A stretch of 8,406 bases of DNA from DATLBY01 sp035526665 (GCA_035526665.1 DATLBY010000433.1:1-8406), one strand, 5' to 3'. Counted from the stretch's first letter, positions 1-6,517 are shown. Numbers and translations: made by a program. Notes: generated by a model not told the origin, from the sequence alone.

Positions 1-149
1 TATTCGGAATCCAGCAGTGAACTGCCAGCCCCGGCGCCCGCCTGAACCAACACCTTATGTCCACTTTCCACGAGCGCGGCTGCTCCGCTGGGGACCAGGC
101 CGACTCTGGCCTCGTGGTCCTTGATCTCCCTCGGAACGCCAATGATCAT
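1..149 (-). CDS. ald: Alanine dehydrogenase, N-terminal 49 codons (runs off left edge)
   Basis: Translating the minus strand from the ATG at 149-147 gives a protein beginning MIIGVPREIKDHEARVGLVP, followed by a GHKVLVQAGAGAGSS segment. This is the typical start of NAD-dependent alanine dehydrogenase (L-alanine + NAD + water <-> pyruvate + ammonia + NADH, cytosolic), with the conserved GVP[KR]EIK and R-V-x-L-x-P substrate-side motifs. Only about 13% of the usual ~370 residues is in the window, and the Rossmann domain is outside. The alpha subunit of NAD(P) transhydrogenase shares this fold, but the close match to the Ald N-terminus makes Ald the better call. The start overlaps the stop of the upstream peptidoglycan-binding gene by 4 nt (ATGA). 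No Shine-Dalgarno is visible (the preceding bases are CTTTACCCCCGCA), so translation probably depends on coupling to the upstream gene. Confidence 0.88.
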   Translation of the reverse strand, partial: MIIGVPREIKDHEARVGLVPSGAAALVESGHKVLVQAGAGAGSSLLDSE

Positions 150-652
150 TGCGGGGGTAAAGGTTTGCTGGCCAGATCGCCGCCGGGCTGCCGTTTCGGT
201 CCAAGCCCAAGGGCGATGATGGACAATGCACCCAACTTCCCGTCCGGAGTAAGGTTTTGGTCCTGTTGGAATTTCTTGAGGGCTGCTGTCGATTCTGTCC
301 CCCACATCCCGTTTACCGGTCCGGAGTAGTAGCCTTTGGCCGCAAGCGCCTGTTGAATCTCTGTGTACCGTTCCTGGGTGGGAGCTTGCTGTGCATAGGA
401 GGGCCGGCGAGCGCGGGCAAGTGCCTGAGGAGCGGCCTTCATTCCCCGGCGACGGCTCGCCGTGGTGGCGGCCTGCCGCCTCGCGGCCGTTTTACCTGGC
501 GTTTTCGATACTCCGGCTTTCTTCGCGTTGGAAGCTCCGGCTTTCCTGGTTGTGGGATGAACAGACGAACTTAGGGCTTTTTTATGGGCGTTGGCTGCTT
601 CGGCCGCTACAAAGCAGAAAAGGACGAAGAAGGCGGTAAGTTTGTAGCTCAC
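146..652 (-). CDS. Secreted peptidoglycan-binding protein with basic linker
   Basis: This is a 168-residue protein read from a GTG codon at 652-650. Residues 1-22 form a signal peptide (MSYK, hydrophobic core, likely cleavage after ANA). Residues 23-90 are a low-complexity linker rich in Lys, Arg and Ala. Residues about 95-150 match a PG_binding_1 domain, with the repeat signature GYYSGPVNG-W-G, then TxxALKKFQ and L-PDGKLG. Domains of this type bind the cell wall, and nothing catalytic is fused to it. The strongly basic linker could touch anionic polymers or the cell surface, which is inference. There is no good Shine-Dalgarno before the GTG, but the signal peptide fits this start and no better in-frame start is seen. 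The last codon and stop overlap the alanine dehydrogenase start. Exact role unknown. Confidence 0.85.
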   Translation of the reverse strand: MSYKLTAFFVLFCFVAAEAANAHKKALSSSVHPTTRKAGASNAKKAGVSKTPGKTAARRQAATTASRRRGMKAAPQALARARRPSYAQQAPTQERYTEIQQALAAKGYYSGPVNGMWGTESTAALKKFQQDQNLTPDGKLGALSIIALGLGPKRQPGGDLASKPLPPQ

Positions 653-669
653 TGGTTAGAATTCTACCA
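653..669. repeat. Near-palindrome abutting the GTG start
   Basis: The bases TGGTTAGAATTCTACCA contain a perfect 10-bp palindrome TAGAATTCTA (657-666) flanked by TGG and CCA with one bulged base. It lies directly upstream of the GTG start of the peptidoglycan-binding gene. On the minus strand it includes TAGAAT, which resembles a -10 box so close to the GTG that a transcript would be almost leaderless. It could be an operator, a promoter element or chance; no clear -35 is spaced correctly. Confidence 0.3.
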
Positions 670-680
670 AAAATGGAATA

Positions 681-711
681 CGCGGCGCCAAACCACCCGG
701 CTGGCGCCGCG
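681..711 (-). terminator. Hairpin downstream of htrA, probable terminator
   Basis: A perfect 10-bp inverted repeat, CGCGGCGCCA (681-690) and TGGCGCCGCG (702-711), is separated by an 11-nt loop and lies 14 nt past the htrA stop. On the minus strand the stem is followed by TATTCCATTTTTGG, a T-rich but interrupted tract. The position and stem strength suit a transcription terminator for the htrA transcript, and the weak T run lowers confidence. It would separate htrA from the peptidoglycan-binding/ald pair, at least partly. Confidence 0.6.
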
Positions 712-725
712 GATCTCTGCTTGAC

Positions 726-2387
726 TTACGGGTTTGCGGTGAGCGTGCCCGATAAATAGAAGCTGTTAAACTGTGGGGTGCCTCCCCGGCCGCTGCGCCC
801 TCCACCCGGAAGGTTGGGCCCGGCGGGGCTGGGTCTCATGACACGGAAAGCGACGGCATCTCCTACTTTGAGAGTGGTTTGCACCTTCCGGACATCATCC
901 ACAGACGCCACCGGCTGCCGGTTGATCGAGACAACCAAGTCCCGCTCCTGCAAGCCAATCTCATCGGCAAAAGAGTTCTCCTGTACTTGTGTGACGACCA
1001 CGCCCCGCTTGTCTTCCATGCCGGCGGCCTCCCGCTCGGCCTGCGTCAGGTTGCGGATCGAGATACCGAACTTGGCTTCTTTGGCATCGGCCTTGCCGGG
1101 CTCCTCCTCCTTATCGCGGCGGCTATAGCGCGGATCGTCGGTGGCCAGCAATTGCTCCTCGCGATCGGCGATGGTTAGTTTCAGGTCCAGCTTCTTGCCG
1201 GCGCGATCCACCGTGGCGGTAGCGGTCGAGCCTACCGGCGATTGGGCGACTCGGGACACCAGGTCATCGCCATCCTTCACCGATTTGCCGTTGAACGCAA
1301 CAATCACGTCCTCGGCCTTCATGCCGGACTTCTCAGCCGGTCCGCCGGGAGTCACCTTCTCCACCACAACGCCCTCCTTCAATCCCAGTGCCTTGAGGAG
1401 CTGCGGAGATTTCTCGTATTTATTGAATTGGATACCGATGGAGCCGCGCGACATCTTCCCCGTGCGAATGATCGAGTTGTAGACGGCAACGGCGGTGTTG
1501 ACCGGTAAAGCGAATCCGATCCCCTGATATCCCCCGCTCTGAGTAGCGATAGCGGTATTGATACCAATAACTTCTCCGTTGATATTCAGCAGCGGTCCGC
1601 CGCTGTTGCCGGGATTGATGGCCGCATCCGTCTGAATGAAATGCTGGAATTGCTGGGCGCCTGGAACGTCACGGCCGGTGGCGCTGACAATGCCGGCGGT
1701 GACCGTGGCTTCCAGACCAAAGGGAGAGCCGATCGCAACGGCCCAATCGCCCACCTGGACGGCGTCAGAGTTCCCGATGCGCGTTGGAATCAACGGCTTA
1801 CCGGCGTCGATTTTGATAATGGCGAGATCCGTCTCGATATCCACGCCAATCAATTTGGCGCGATATTCGGTCTGGTCATGCGGCATTTTCACTTTGATGT
1901 GATCGGCCTTTTCCACCACGTGGTTGTTGGTGAGAATGTAGCCGTTTTTGTCCACGATGAATCCGGATCCCGTCGCTTCACGACGGAAGGCTCGGGGAGG
2001 AAGATTGGGCGGTGCTGCCCCATTCCCACCGCCGGGGCCATTCCGGAAGAACCGCCGGAACAGATCCATCGCGTCCTCGTCGGATTCCTCGTCGGCATCC
2101 GGAGTGGGCCGGCGATTATTCCGGCTGGCCGTGGTCTGTTTCGGCGTGTAATCGGTGCTGATATTCACAACCGAGGGTTCCAGACGCTTCGCGAGCTTGG
2201 AAAATTCGCTGGACATCTGAGATGCGCTCGGGATCACCAGGGGAGTAGCATCCGGGGCCGGCGTTTGTGTCTTGGCGCCCACACCCGTGTTCACGAGTGT
2301 CCCGATCACGATACCAATCGAGAGTGTAAAGATCAGAAGACTGAGCGAAAGCAGTTTCTGCTGCTTCATTTTGTCAAAGAAACCCAT
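726..2387 (-). CDS. htrA: HtrA/Do (S1C) periplasmic serine protease with two PDZ domains
   Basis: This is a 553-residue envelope protease of the DegP/DegQ (Do) family, which degrades or refolds damaged exported proteins. Residues about 11-33 are an N-terminal membrane anchor or uncleaved signal. An acidic insertion lies near residues 97-107. The trypsin-like domain covers about 135-310, with a complete triad: His156 in TNNHVV, Asp187 in ETDLAI and Ser262 in GNSGGPL. PDZ1 lies at about 314-410 (GVVVEKVTPGGPAEKSG) and PDZ2 at about 438-520 (GVVVTQVQENSFADEIG). The tail is Gly-rich. The ATG at 2387-2385 is preferred to an upstream TTG at 2477, because it sits 11 nt after AGGAAGG and directly before MGFFDKMKQQ and the anchor helix. 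The TTG extension would add 30 atypical residues and overlap the stop of the transporter gene. The gene lies 79 nt downstream of that gene on the same strand and may be read from its own promoter. Confidence 0.95.
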   Translation of the reverse strand: MGFFDKMKQQKLLSLSLLIFTLSIGIVIGTLVNTGVGAKTQTPAPDATPLVIPSASQMSSEFSKLAKRLEPSVVNISTDYTPKQTTASRNNRRPTPDADEESDEDAMDLFRRFFRNGPGGGNGAAPPNLPPRAFRREATGSGFIVDKNGYILTNNHVVEKADHIKVKMPHDQTEYRAKLIGVDIETDLAIIKIDAGKPLIPTRIGNSDAVQVGDWAVAIGSPFGLEATVTAGIVSATGRDVPGAQQFQHFIQTDAAINPGNSGGPLLNINGEVIGINTAIATQSGGYQGIGFALPVNTAVAVYNSIIRTGKMSRGSIGIQFNKYEKSPQLLKALGLKEGVVVEKVTPGGPAEKSGMKAEDVIVAFNGKSVKDGDDLVSRVAQSPVGSTATATVDRAGKKLDLKLTIADREEQLLATDDPRYSRRDKEEEPGKADAKEAKFGISIRNLTQAEREAAGMEDKRGVVVTQVQENSFADEIGLQERDLVVSINRQPVASVDDVRKVQTTLKVGDAVAFRVMRPSPAGPNLPGGGRSGRGGTPQFNSFYLSGTLTANP

Positions 2388-2420
2388 GGTACGAGTGACC
2401 TTCCTAATGTTCAATTTAGA

Positions 2421-2467
2421 AAACGGCGCTATCCATGAAGTGGATGTAATACGGTCGCCGGCCGTTT
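2421..2467 (-). other. Inverted repeat between transporter gene and htrA
   Basis: AAACGGC (2421-2427) and GCCGTTT (2461-2467) form 7-bp arms around 33 nt that contain a smaller hairpin, ATCCA/TGGAT (2431-2435, 2441-2445). The outer arm begins at the transporter stop codon, and on the minus strand the structure is followed by TTCTAAATTG. It could be a weak terminator for the upstream operon or a structured leader of htrA. The long interior makes either call tentative. Confidence 0.3.
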
Positions 2468-3327
2468 CAAGTTCCAACCGGCTTTATTTCGACGAATACG
2501 ATCCCGCCGAGGATGAGAGCGGCGCCTGTGAGCGCCCGGCCGGATAGCACTTCGTTCATCACTATATATGACGTAAGAAGGGCGAACACGGGTTCCAACG
2601 CGAATATCAGGGCTGTACGAGTGGGGGTAGTGCGGCTTTGAGCCCAACTCTGCACAGCGAACGCGAAAGCGGTCGCGAACACGGACGTAATCACCACGGC
2701 CAGAATGGTGTCACGGTTCCATGATACATAAGGGCGCTCGGTCCACCAAAAGGTCGCGCCGCCCAGCAAAGCGCCCGTTGCCAGTTGGCCGACCGCCAGC
2801 CATTCATACCGGAGTTTTCGTGCGTAGTGGCCCAGCACTAAAATGTGGCACGCATAGACGACCGCGCAGCCCACAGTCAAAAGGTCGCCCCGGTTGAAGT
2901 GGAAGCCCTCCTCCGGAAAACCGATTAATGCCATGCCGGCCATCGCCAGCGCCACACCGATCAATTCGGAGATGTGCGGACGCAAGCGGTAGCCGGCAGC
3001 CGAAAATACCGGAACCAGGACGACATACAGTCCGGTAAGGAAGCCGGACTTACCCGGTGTGGTGTATTTGAGGCCAAATGTCTGCAGGACGTAGCCGCTG
3101 AAAAGCAACGCGCCTGGAATCATGGCTCCCATCCAGTGATCCCGGGTGAGCTTGAGGCGCAGGCTTCCGGCGAACCCGAAAACGAGACTCAAAACCAGGG
3201 CTGCAATACTGAAGCGGAGCGTCAGAAAAAGCAGGGCCGAGACATGGTCCAGTGCGGATTTGACCAGGACGAAAGTGGCTCCCCAGATGAGGCAGATTGA
3301 CGCCAGCGCAAGATCGGCGCGCTTCAT
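2467..3327 (-). CDS. EamA-family (DMT superfamily) transporter
   Basis: This is a 286-residue inner-membrane protein with about ten hydrophobic segments in two tandem EamA halves, the usual size and layout for drug/metabolite exporters. Family signs are the opening MKRADLALASICLIWGATF with the WG motif in helix 1, a TPGKSGFLTGLYVV loop/helix in the first half, and the closing ALIFALEPVFALLTSYIV stretch near the end. The substrate (amino acid, metabolite or drug) cannot be told from sequence. The ATG at 3327-3325 is chosen because the protein then begins exactly at helix 1. The open frame extends upstream to 3672, but that part is Arg/Pro-rich and lies antiphase over the peptidase gene. The start overlaps the M20 peptidase stop by 4 nt (ATGA), with GAGGA directly before it, implying coupled translation and joint expression with the peptidase. 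Confidence 0.92.
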   Translation of the reverse strand: MKRADLALASICLIWGATFVLVKSALDHVSALLFLTLRFSIAALVLSLVFGFAGSLRLKLTRDHWMGAMIPGALLFSGYVLQTFGLKYTTPGKSGFLTGLYVVLVPVFSAAGYRLRPHISELIGVALAMAGMALIGFPEEGFHFNRGDLLTVGCAVVYACHILVLGHYARKLRYEWLAVGQLATGALLGGATFWWTERPYVSWNRDTILAVVITSVFATAFAFAVQSWAQSRTTPTRTALIFALEPVFALLTSYIVMNEVLSGRALTGAALILGGIVFVEIKPVGT

Positions 3328-4556
3328 TCCTCGGCCAGCAGGAGCAGCAGGGTCAACAGGATTCTCCGTAAGCCTACCTCGCGGCCCTCCGGGTGGAACC
3401 ACTCGGACGGAGTATGAGCGCCGCCCCCGCGTCCGCCGGCGCCGATAGAAATGGCCGGGATGTTCATGGAGAGCGGGATGTTGGCATCGGTGGAGGCGCA
3501 GTCTAGGTGGGATCGGATTGCCAGGAGTGCGTCCACTGCCCGGACGTGATTGAGAATGGATGCGCCGGGCGCCAGTCCGCCCCCCGGACGCGACCCGATC
3601 TCTTTGATTTTCGCCGCTACCCGGCCCCCTGAAGATCGTTCGTTCTCCACTTGCTGGCTTCGCTCCACGCACGCTGTGAGCACGTCCGCAAGCTCCGCAA
3701 TCCGTGTCCCGCTCTCCGAGCGTATGTCTACCTTGGTCCGCGCACCGGTGGGAATCGAATTGATGCTCGAACCACCGTCTATAATTCCAAAGTTGAACGA
3801 GGTCCGGGGCGAGGAAGCAGGTCCTACTTCCGCCACATGCTCGGTGAATAGGGCAATTGCGCGGCTCAGCGCGTGAACGGGATTGCCGACTCCGAAATCA
3901 CTCCAGCTGTGGCCTCCTGCGCCGCTGAAAGATATCTCAAAGCGGCGGCTGGCCAACGCCTGGCAGGTGATATGGTCGATCGCCGGGCCATCCATTACCA
4001 GGAAGGATCTGATCTGTTTGCCTAGGGAGGATTGCCGGCAGAGAAACCGCATGCCGCTTAGGTTTCCTTCGCCCTCCTCTCCCACGTTGGCAATTAGCAG
4101 CAGTTTGCGGAGCTGCGGCTCCAGTTCGGGGATGGATTTGAGGGCACGAGCCATCGCGAGCAGAGCGGCCAGGCCTGCGCCGTTGTCGGCTACGCCAGGT
4201 CCGGTAAACGTGCCGTCGGCCGCCACGCCGATCTCTTCGGCTTTCCGCGGCGCAAGCACTGTGTCCAGGTGCGCGGTGAGGGCCACAAAGCTCGCCGGCT
4301 GCGGTTTCGCATCGAGCTGGGCGATCACATTGCCACCGCGATCGAGGCGAGCTTCCCAGCCCAATGACTTAAACTGCGCCACCATCCATTCGGCACGCTT
4401 CTGCTCCAGGAAAGTAAGAGCAGGAATACGGCAGACCTGCAAATGCTGCTCATTAATCCATTGGCGCTCGCGGGTGAACCACTGCATCAGCTCGCGCACC
4501 CATTTGGATTGGAGTAGATTCTCTGCCGGCGTTGTGGCTTTCAGCGAACCCGCCAT
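3324..4556 (-). CDS. M20-family zinc metallopeptidase / amidohydrolase
   Basis: This is a 410-residue protein with the full set of M20 metal and catalytic residues: His96 and Asp98 in TAHLDTV, bridging Asp124 in VADNGAG, the catalytic/ligand pair Glu160-Glu161 in VGEEGEGN, Asp189 in VMDG, and His381 in GAHTPSEWF. The lid/dimerisation domain runs from about residue 200 to 310 and contains the GAGGHSW element. Enzymes of this family cleave small peptides or acyl-amino acids using two zinc ions. The overall form is closest to PepT/CPG2-like M20 members, but the substrate is unknown. There is no signal peptide, so it is probably cytoplasmic. The first 25 residues are a non-conserved extension, and no clear Shine-Dalgarno precedes the ATG, so the true start could be slightly internal. 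It begins 20 nt after the dioxygenase gene and overlaps the transporter gene by 4 nt. A peptide-degrading enzyme and an exporter of products is a plausible pairing, by inference. Confidence 0.92.
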   Translation of the reverse strand: MAGSLKATTPAENLLQSKWVRELMQWFTRERQWINEQHLQVCRIPALTFLEQKRAEWMVAQFKSLGWEARLDRGGNVIAQLDAKPQPASFVALTAHLDTVLAPRKAEEIGVAADGTFTGPGVADNGAGLAALLAMARALKSIPELEPQLRKLLLIANVGEEGEGNLSGMRFLCRQSSLGKQIRSFLVMDGPAIDHITCQALASRRFEISFSGAGGHSWSDFGVGNPVHALSRAIALFTEHVAEVGPASSPRTSFNFGIIDGGSSINSIPTGARTKVDIRSESGTRIAELADVLTACVERSQQVENERSSGGRVAAKIKEIGSRPGGGLAPGASILNHVRAVDALLAIRSHLDCASTDANIPLSMNIPAISIGAGGRGGGAHTPSEWFHPEGREVGLRRILLTLLLLLAEE

Positions 4557-4576
4557 CGAAGTCAGTGTAGCGTGGA

Positions 4577-5524
4577 TCAGACTCCTGCCAAGTGTTTTAG
4601 CGGTGGCAGGGCCTGCTCGATCCGCGCCCGCATCGGCTCCATCCAGGGAGGCAGCATCAGCTTTTCGCCCAACTCCTGCAGCGGCTCGTCGAGTGTGAAC
4701 CCCGGAGGATCCGTCGCGATCTCAAACAGTACGCCGCCCGGTTCCCGGAAATAGATGGAGTGGAAATACTGCCGATCCATGATGGGGCTGACCTGGTAGC
4801 CGGCCGCCGCAAGCTGGCGCAGCCATTCCCGTTGCTGCTCGTCATCCGGAGTGCGCCATGCTATGTGGTGGACCGTCCCGGCACCTCCGAGTCCGCGCGC
4901 CGCGCCGGGAGTTTCAATTAGATCGATTGCGGCGCCGGGACCTCCGTTAGCTACTTCGTAGCGAAAGCGGTTGCTATCGCGCTTCGTGAGCTCGAAGCCC
5001 ATCAATCCCGTGAGGAGGCCCGCGGTAGCCTTTACATCCTTCACTTGAATGGCGGCTGCATGAAAGCCTGCAATGGCGTGCTGTGACTCTACCGTGGTGC
5101 CCTGGATGGCAATGCCAGGATTGACGGCAGCAGCGATCAACTCCAGTGGCATGCCGTCGGGGTCCGCAAAAGTCAGTACCTCTTCGCCAAACCGGACGGA
5201 CTCGCGTGTGGCCGCGACCAGGCGTTCATTGGCGCGCTGGTCCCAGTAATCCAGCGAGTTTTGGGGCACGGCGAACGCGGTGGCGGTCACCTGGCCTGTC
5301 CCTTGCTTGCCGCGGCGGGCTCCCGGCCATGGAAAAAAGGTCAGAATCGTCCCCGGGGCACCCGCCTGATCTCCGTAATACAGGTGGTAGCTGCCGGGAT
5401 CATCGAAATTAACAGTCTTTTTCACCAGCCTGAGCCCCAGAAATCCGGTATAGAAGTCGAGATTCGGCTGTGGGCCTGATGCGATGGCAGTTATGTGATG
5501 AATACCCCGGATCGAAGCGCCCAT
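4577..5524 (-). CDS. VOC-superfamily ring-cleaving dioxygenase (MhqO/PcpA-like)
   Basis: This is a 315-residue extradiol-type dioxygenase with two vicinal-oxygen-chelate modules. The first runs from about residue 6 to 135 (GIHHITAIA start, PDGMPLELI end) and the second from about 153 to 280 (GFHAAAI, TVHHIAWRT, GGVLFEIATD). The expected Fe(II)/Mn ligands are present: a His in the N-terminal HH pair (9/10), a His in the second HH pair (219/220), and Glu268 in LFEIATDPPGF. A conserved Tyr lies ten residues earlier. This spacing matches the hydroquinone 1,2-dioxygenase (PcpA/LinE) and Bacillus MhqO/MhqA group, which open hydroquinone-type rings. The actual substrate is not determined. The ATG at 5524-5522 places the HH pair at the usual depth; an in-frame TTG at 5545 would add seven residues, and neither has a good Shine-Dalgarno. 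First gene of the dioxygenase-peptidase-transporter cluster, divergent from the PEP-CTERM genes. Confidence 0.9.
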   Translation of the reverse strand: MGASIRGIHHITAIASGPQPNLDFYTGFLGLRLVKKTVNFDDPGSYHLYYGDQAGAPGTILTFFPWPGARRGKQGTGQVTATAFAVPQNSLDYWDQRANERLVAATRESVRFGEEVLTFADPDGMPLELIAAAVNPGIAIQGTTVESQHAIAGFHAAAIQVKDVKATAGLLTGLMGFELTKRDSNRFRYEVANGGPGAAIDLIETPGAARGLGGAGTVHHIAWRTPDDEQQREWLRQLAAAGYQVSPIMDRQYFHSIYFREPGGVLFEIATDPPGFTLDEPLQELGEKLMLPPWMEPMRARIEQALPPLKHLAGV

Positions 5525-5621
5525 AGACGGATAGATGTGCGCCAAGCGGTGCCGGATGCAACCACCCGCGCTCTGTGAGTGGCGTCACAAAACAGTACGA
5601 GCGCTAGCTCCGTTCTAGTAC

Positions 5622-5639
5622 CTTAGTTTGTACACTAAG
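5622..5639. repeat. 18-bp palindrome, candidate operator
   Basis: CTTAGT (5622-5627) and ACTAAG (5634-5639) are perfect 6-bp inverted arms around TTGTAC. The 18-bp symmetric layout is the size of a dimeric repressor site. It lies 98 nt upstream of the dioxygenase ATG and 119 nt upstream of the PEP-CTERM ATG, so it could serve either gene. Function is inferred from symmetry only. Confidence 0.4.
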
Positions 5640-5703
5640 TGCCGTATTTTCAAATAGTTACATTACTGATAGGCTAAGGTTTTCTAGGACTAATTAAGGG
5701 AAA

Positions 5704-5721
5704 TTACTTAGTAATAAGTAA
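5704..5721. repeat. 18-bp palindrome upstream of first PEP-CTERM gene
   Basis: TTACTTA (5704-5710) and TAAGTAA (5715-5721) form perfect 7-bp arms around GTAA, again 18 bp in total. It lies 37 nt before the ATG of the first PEP-CTERM gene, so it would fall in the promoter or the 5' leader. It is related to the other palindromes by the shared ACTTAG/TAAGT core. Confidence 0.4.
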
Positions 5722-5758
5722 GGTCTTCTTAGCATTGCTTTAAAAAGGGAAGAATTGT

Positions 5759-6472
5759 ATGAAAACGATTAAAATTGTCGGGTTGTCTCTGTTCGCGTTT
5801 GTTGCAAGCGGCGCGACAATCACCTACGTAACTCCAACTGGCAGTACCCTCGACGGACTACCGGAAAACGTCACTGCAACATTTACCACGGGCTTGAACT
5901 CGCTCACCGTTACGGTTGAAAACCTGCAGACTAATCCCACGAGCGTAATCCAGGCTTTAAGCGATCTCGCATTCACCTTCAGTACTGGCCAGACTGCCGG
6001 GTCTCTAACTTCCAGCTCCACGACGTATGTAGACATTGCCACTAACGGAACTTATGCGATTTCGGGCTCGGGCACGACGGGTTGGGCTCTCGAGACGAAT
6101 ACGAACGGCGGACTGCGCTTGTGCGTTCTGTGCACAGGTGGACTGGGCCCGGAGCACCTCCTAATCGGCGGGCCTAACTCTGGCACAAATACTTACTCAA
6201 ATGCGAACGGAAGCATCGCAGGTAACGGCCCGCATAATCCATTCGACTACCGTGTTGCAACGTTTACCCTTGCGATCACTGGTCTTACCGTTAACAGCAC
6301 GGTAAATAGCGCGACCTTTTCGTTCGGAACGACGGAAGGACGAAACATTACAGGCGTTCCGGGTGGGGGAGGTGGGGCTGGAGGTGAAGTTCCGGAGCCG
6401 TCCACGTGGGTCATGCTCGGTAGCGCTCTGGCAGCCCTGGCCTTTAAACGTACAGGGCGGCTAACCGTATAG
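5759..6472 (+). CDS. PEP-CTERM sorting-domain protein (first of pair)
   Basis: This is a 237-residue exported protein. Residues 1-19 are a signal peptide (MKTIK, hydrophobic core, cleavage probably after ASG or SGA). The body, about 20-198, is rich in Thr, Ser, Asn and Gly and is probably beta-structured. It includes a CVLC pair at 122/125, a NGPHNPF segment near 156-162, and a VNSATFSFGTTEG strand near 183. I recall a similar NGPHNPF...FSFGT layout in PEP-CTERM proteins of other bacteria, but no biochemical role is known to me. A Gly-rich spacer (201-209) leads to the sorting tail: VPEPS at 211-215, a hydrophobic helix (about 216-229), then KRTGR. Such tails are recognised by an exosortase in the inner membrane, and the protein is then released or displayed in the extracellular matrix. 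No exosortase gene is in this window. AGGGA precedes the ATG by 8 nt. Confidence 0.9.
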   Translation: MKTIKIVGLSLFAFVASGATITYVTPTGSTLDGLPENVTATFTTGLNSLTVTVENLQTNPTSVIQALSDLAFTFSTGQTAGSLTSSSTTYVDIATNGTYAISGSGTTGWALETNTNGGLRLCVLCTGGLGPEHLLIGGPNSGTNTYSNANGSIAGNGPHNPFDYRVATFTLAITGLTVNSTVNSATFSFGTTEGRNITGVPGGGGGAGGEVPEPSTWVMLGSALAALAFKRTGRLTV

Positions 6473-6479
6473 GTCTTGG

Positions 6480-6500
6480 ACCTTAGATCTCTTCTAAGGT
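6480..6500. repeat. 21-bp palindrome between the two PEP-CTERM genes
   Basis: ACCTTAGA (6480-6487) and TCTAAGGT (6493-6500) are perfect 8-bp arms around TCTCT. It begins 7 nt after the stop of the first PEP-CTERM gene. It could fold as an RNA hairpin, but it is followed by AAACTAC rather than a T run, so it is not a typical intrinsic terminator. It carries the same CTTAG/CTAAG core as the palindromes upstream of the first gene, and another CTTAG follows at 6507. Confidence 0.45.
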
Positions 6501-6517
6501 AAACTACTTAGGAAGTA

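Larger units (their letters stand above)
5525..5758. promoter_or_regulatory. AT-rich divergent intergenic region with CTTAG/CTAAG palindromes
   Basis: This 234-nt gap separates the minus-strand dioxygenase gene from the plus-strand PEP-CTERM gene, so it should hold both promoters. From about 5640 on it is clearly AT-richer than the neighbouring genes. It contains five CTTAG or CTAAG words (5622, 5635, 5674, 5707, 5728), several of them arranged as palindromes (listed separately). I could not place a convincing -35/-10 pair for either direction and saw no sigma-54 type GG-N10-GC element. AGGGA at 5746-5750, 8 nt before the ATG at 5759, is the likely ribosome binding site for the first PEP-CTERM gene. 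Confidence 0.6.

Noticed and set aside
57..639. Plus-strand open frames at 57-329, 257-574 and 391-639
   Set aside because: They lie antisense to the peptidoglycan-binding and ald genes, and their Arg/Gly/Pro-rich products match no family I recognise.
1641..2438. 265-codon plus-strand open frame opposite htrA
   Set aside because: It lies wholly antisense to a protease with intact catalytic motifs, shows no domain or signal, and is explained by the GC-biased codons of htrA.
2388..2477. TTG start adding 30 residues to HtrA
   Set aside because: The internal ATG at 2387 has a Shine-Dalgarno and directly precedes the membrane anchor; the extension overlaps the transporter stop and looks non-coding.
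3328..3672. Upstream extension of the transporter reading frame (115 codons)
   Set aside because: The extension is Arg/Pro/Gly-rich, overlaps the well-supported M20 gene in another frame, and the transporter's first helix begins exactly at the ATG at 3327.
3883..4698. 271-codon plus-strand open frame opposite the M20 peptidase gene
   Set aside because: Antisense shadow: low-complexity Ser/Arg/Ala/Pro composition, no motif, and it runs into the dioxygenase gene on the other strand.
5525..5758. Sigma-54 promoter for the PEP-CTERM gene
   Set aside because: RpoN and a PrsK/PrsR-type system control PEP-CTERM genes in some bacteria, but I found no TGGCAC-N5-TTGC-like element here.
5622..6511. CRISPR array or mobile element explanation for the repeated palindromes
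   Set aside because: The repeats are short, differ in arm and spacer length, lack regular spacing, and no transposase, cas gene or flanking target duplication is present.
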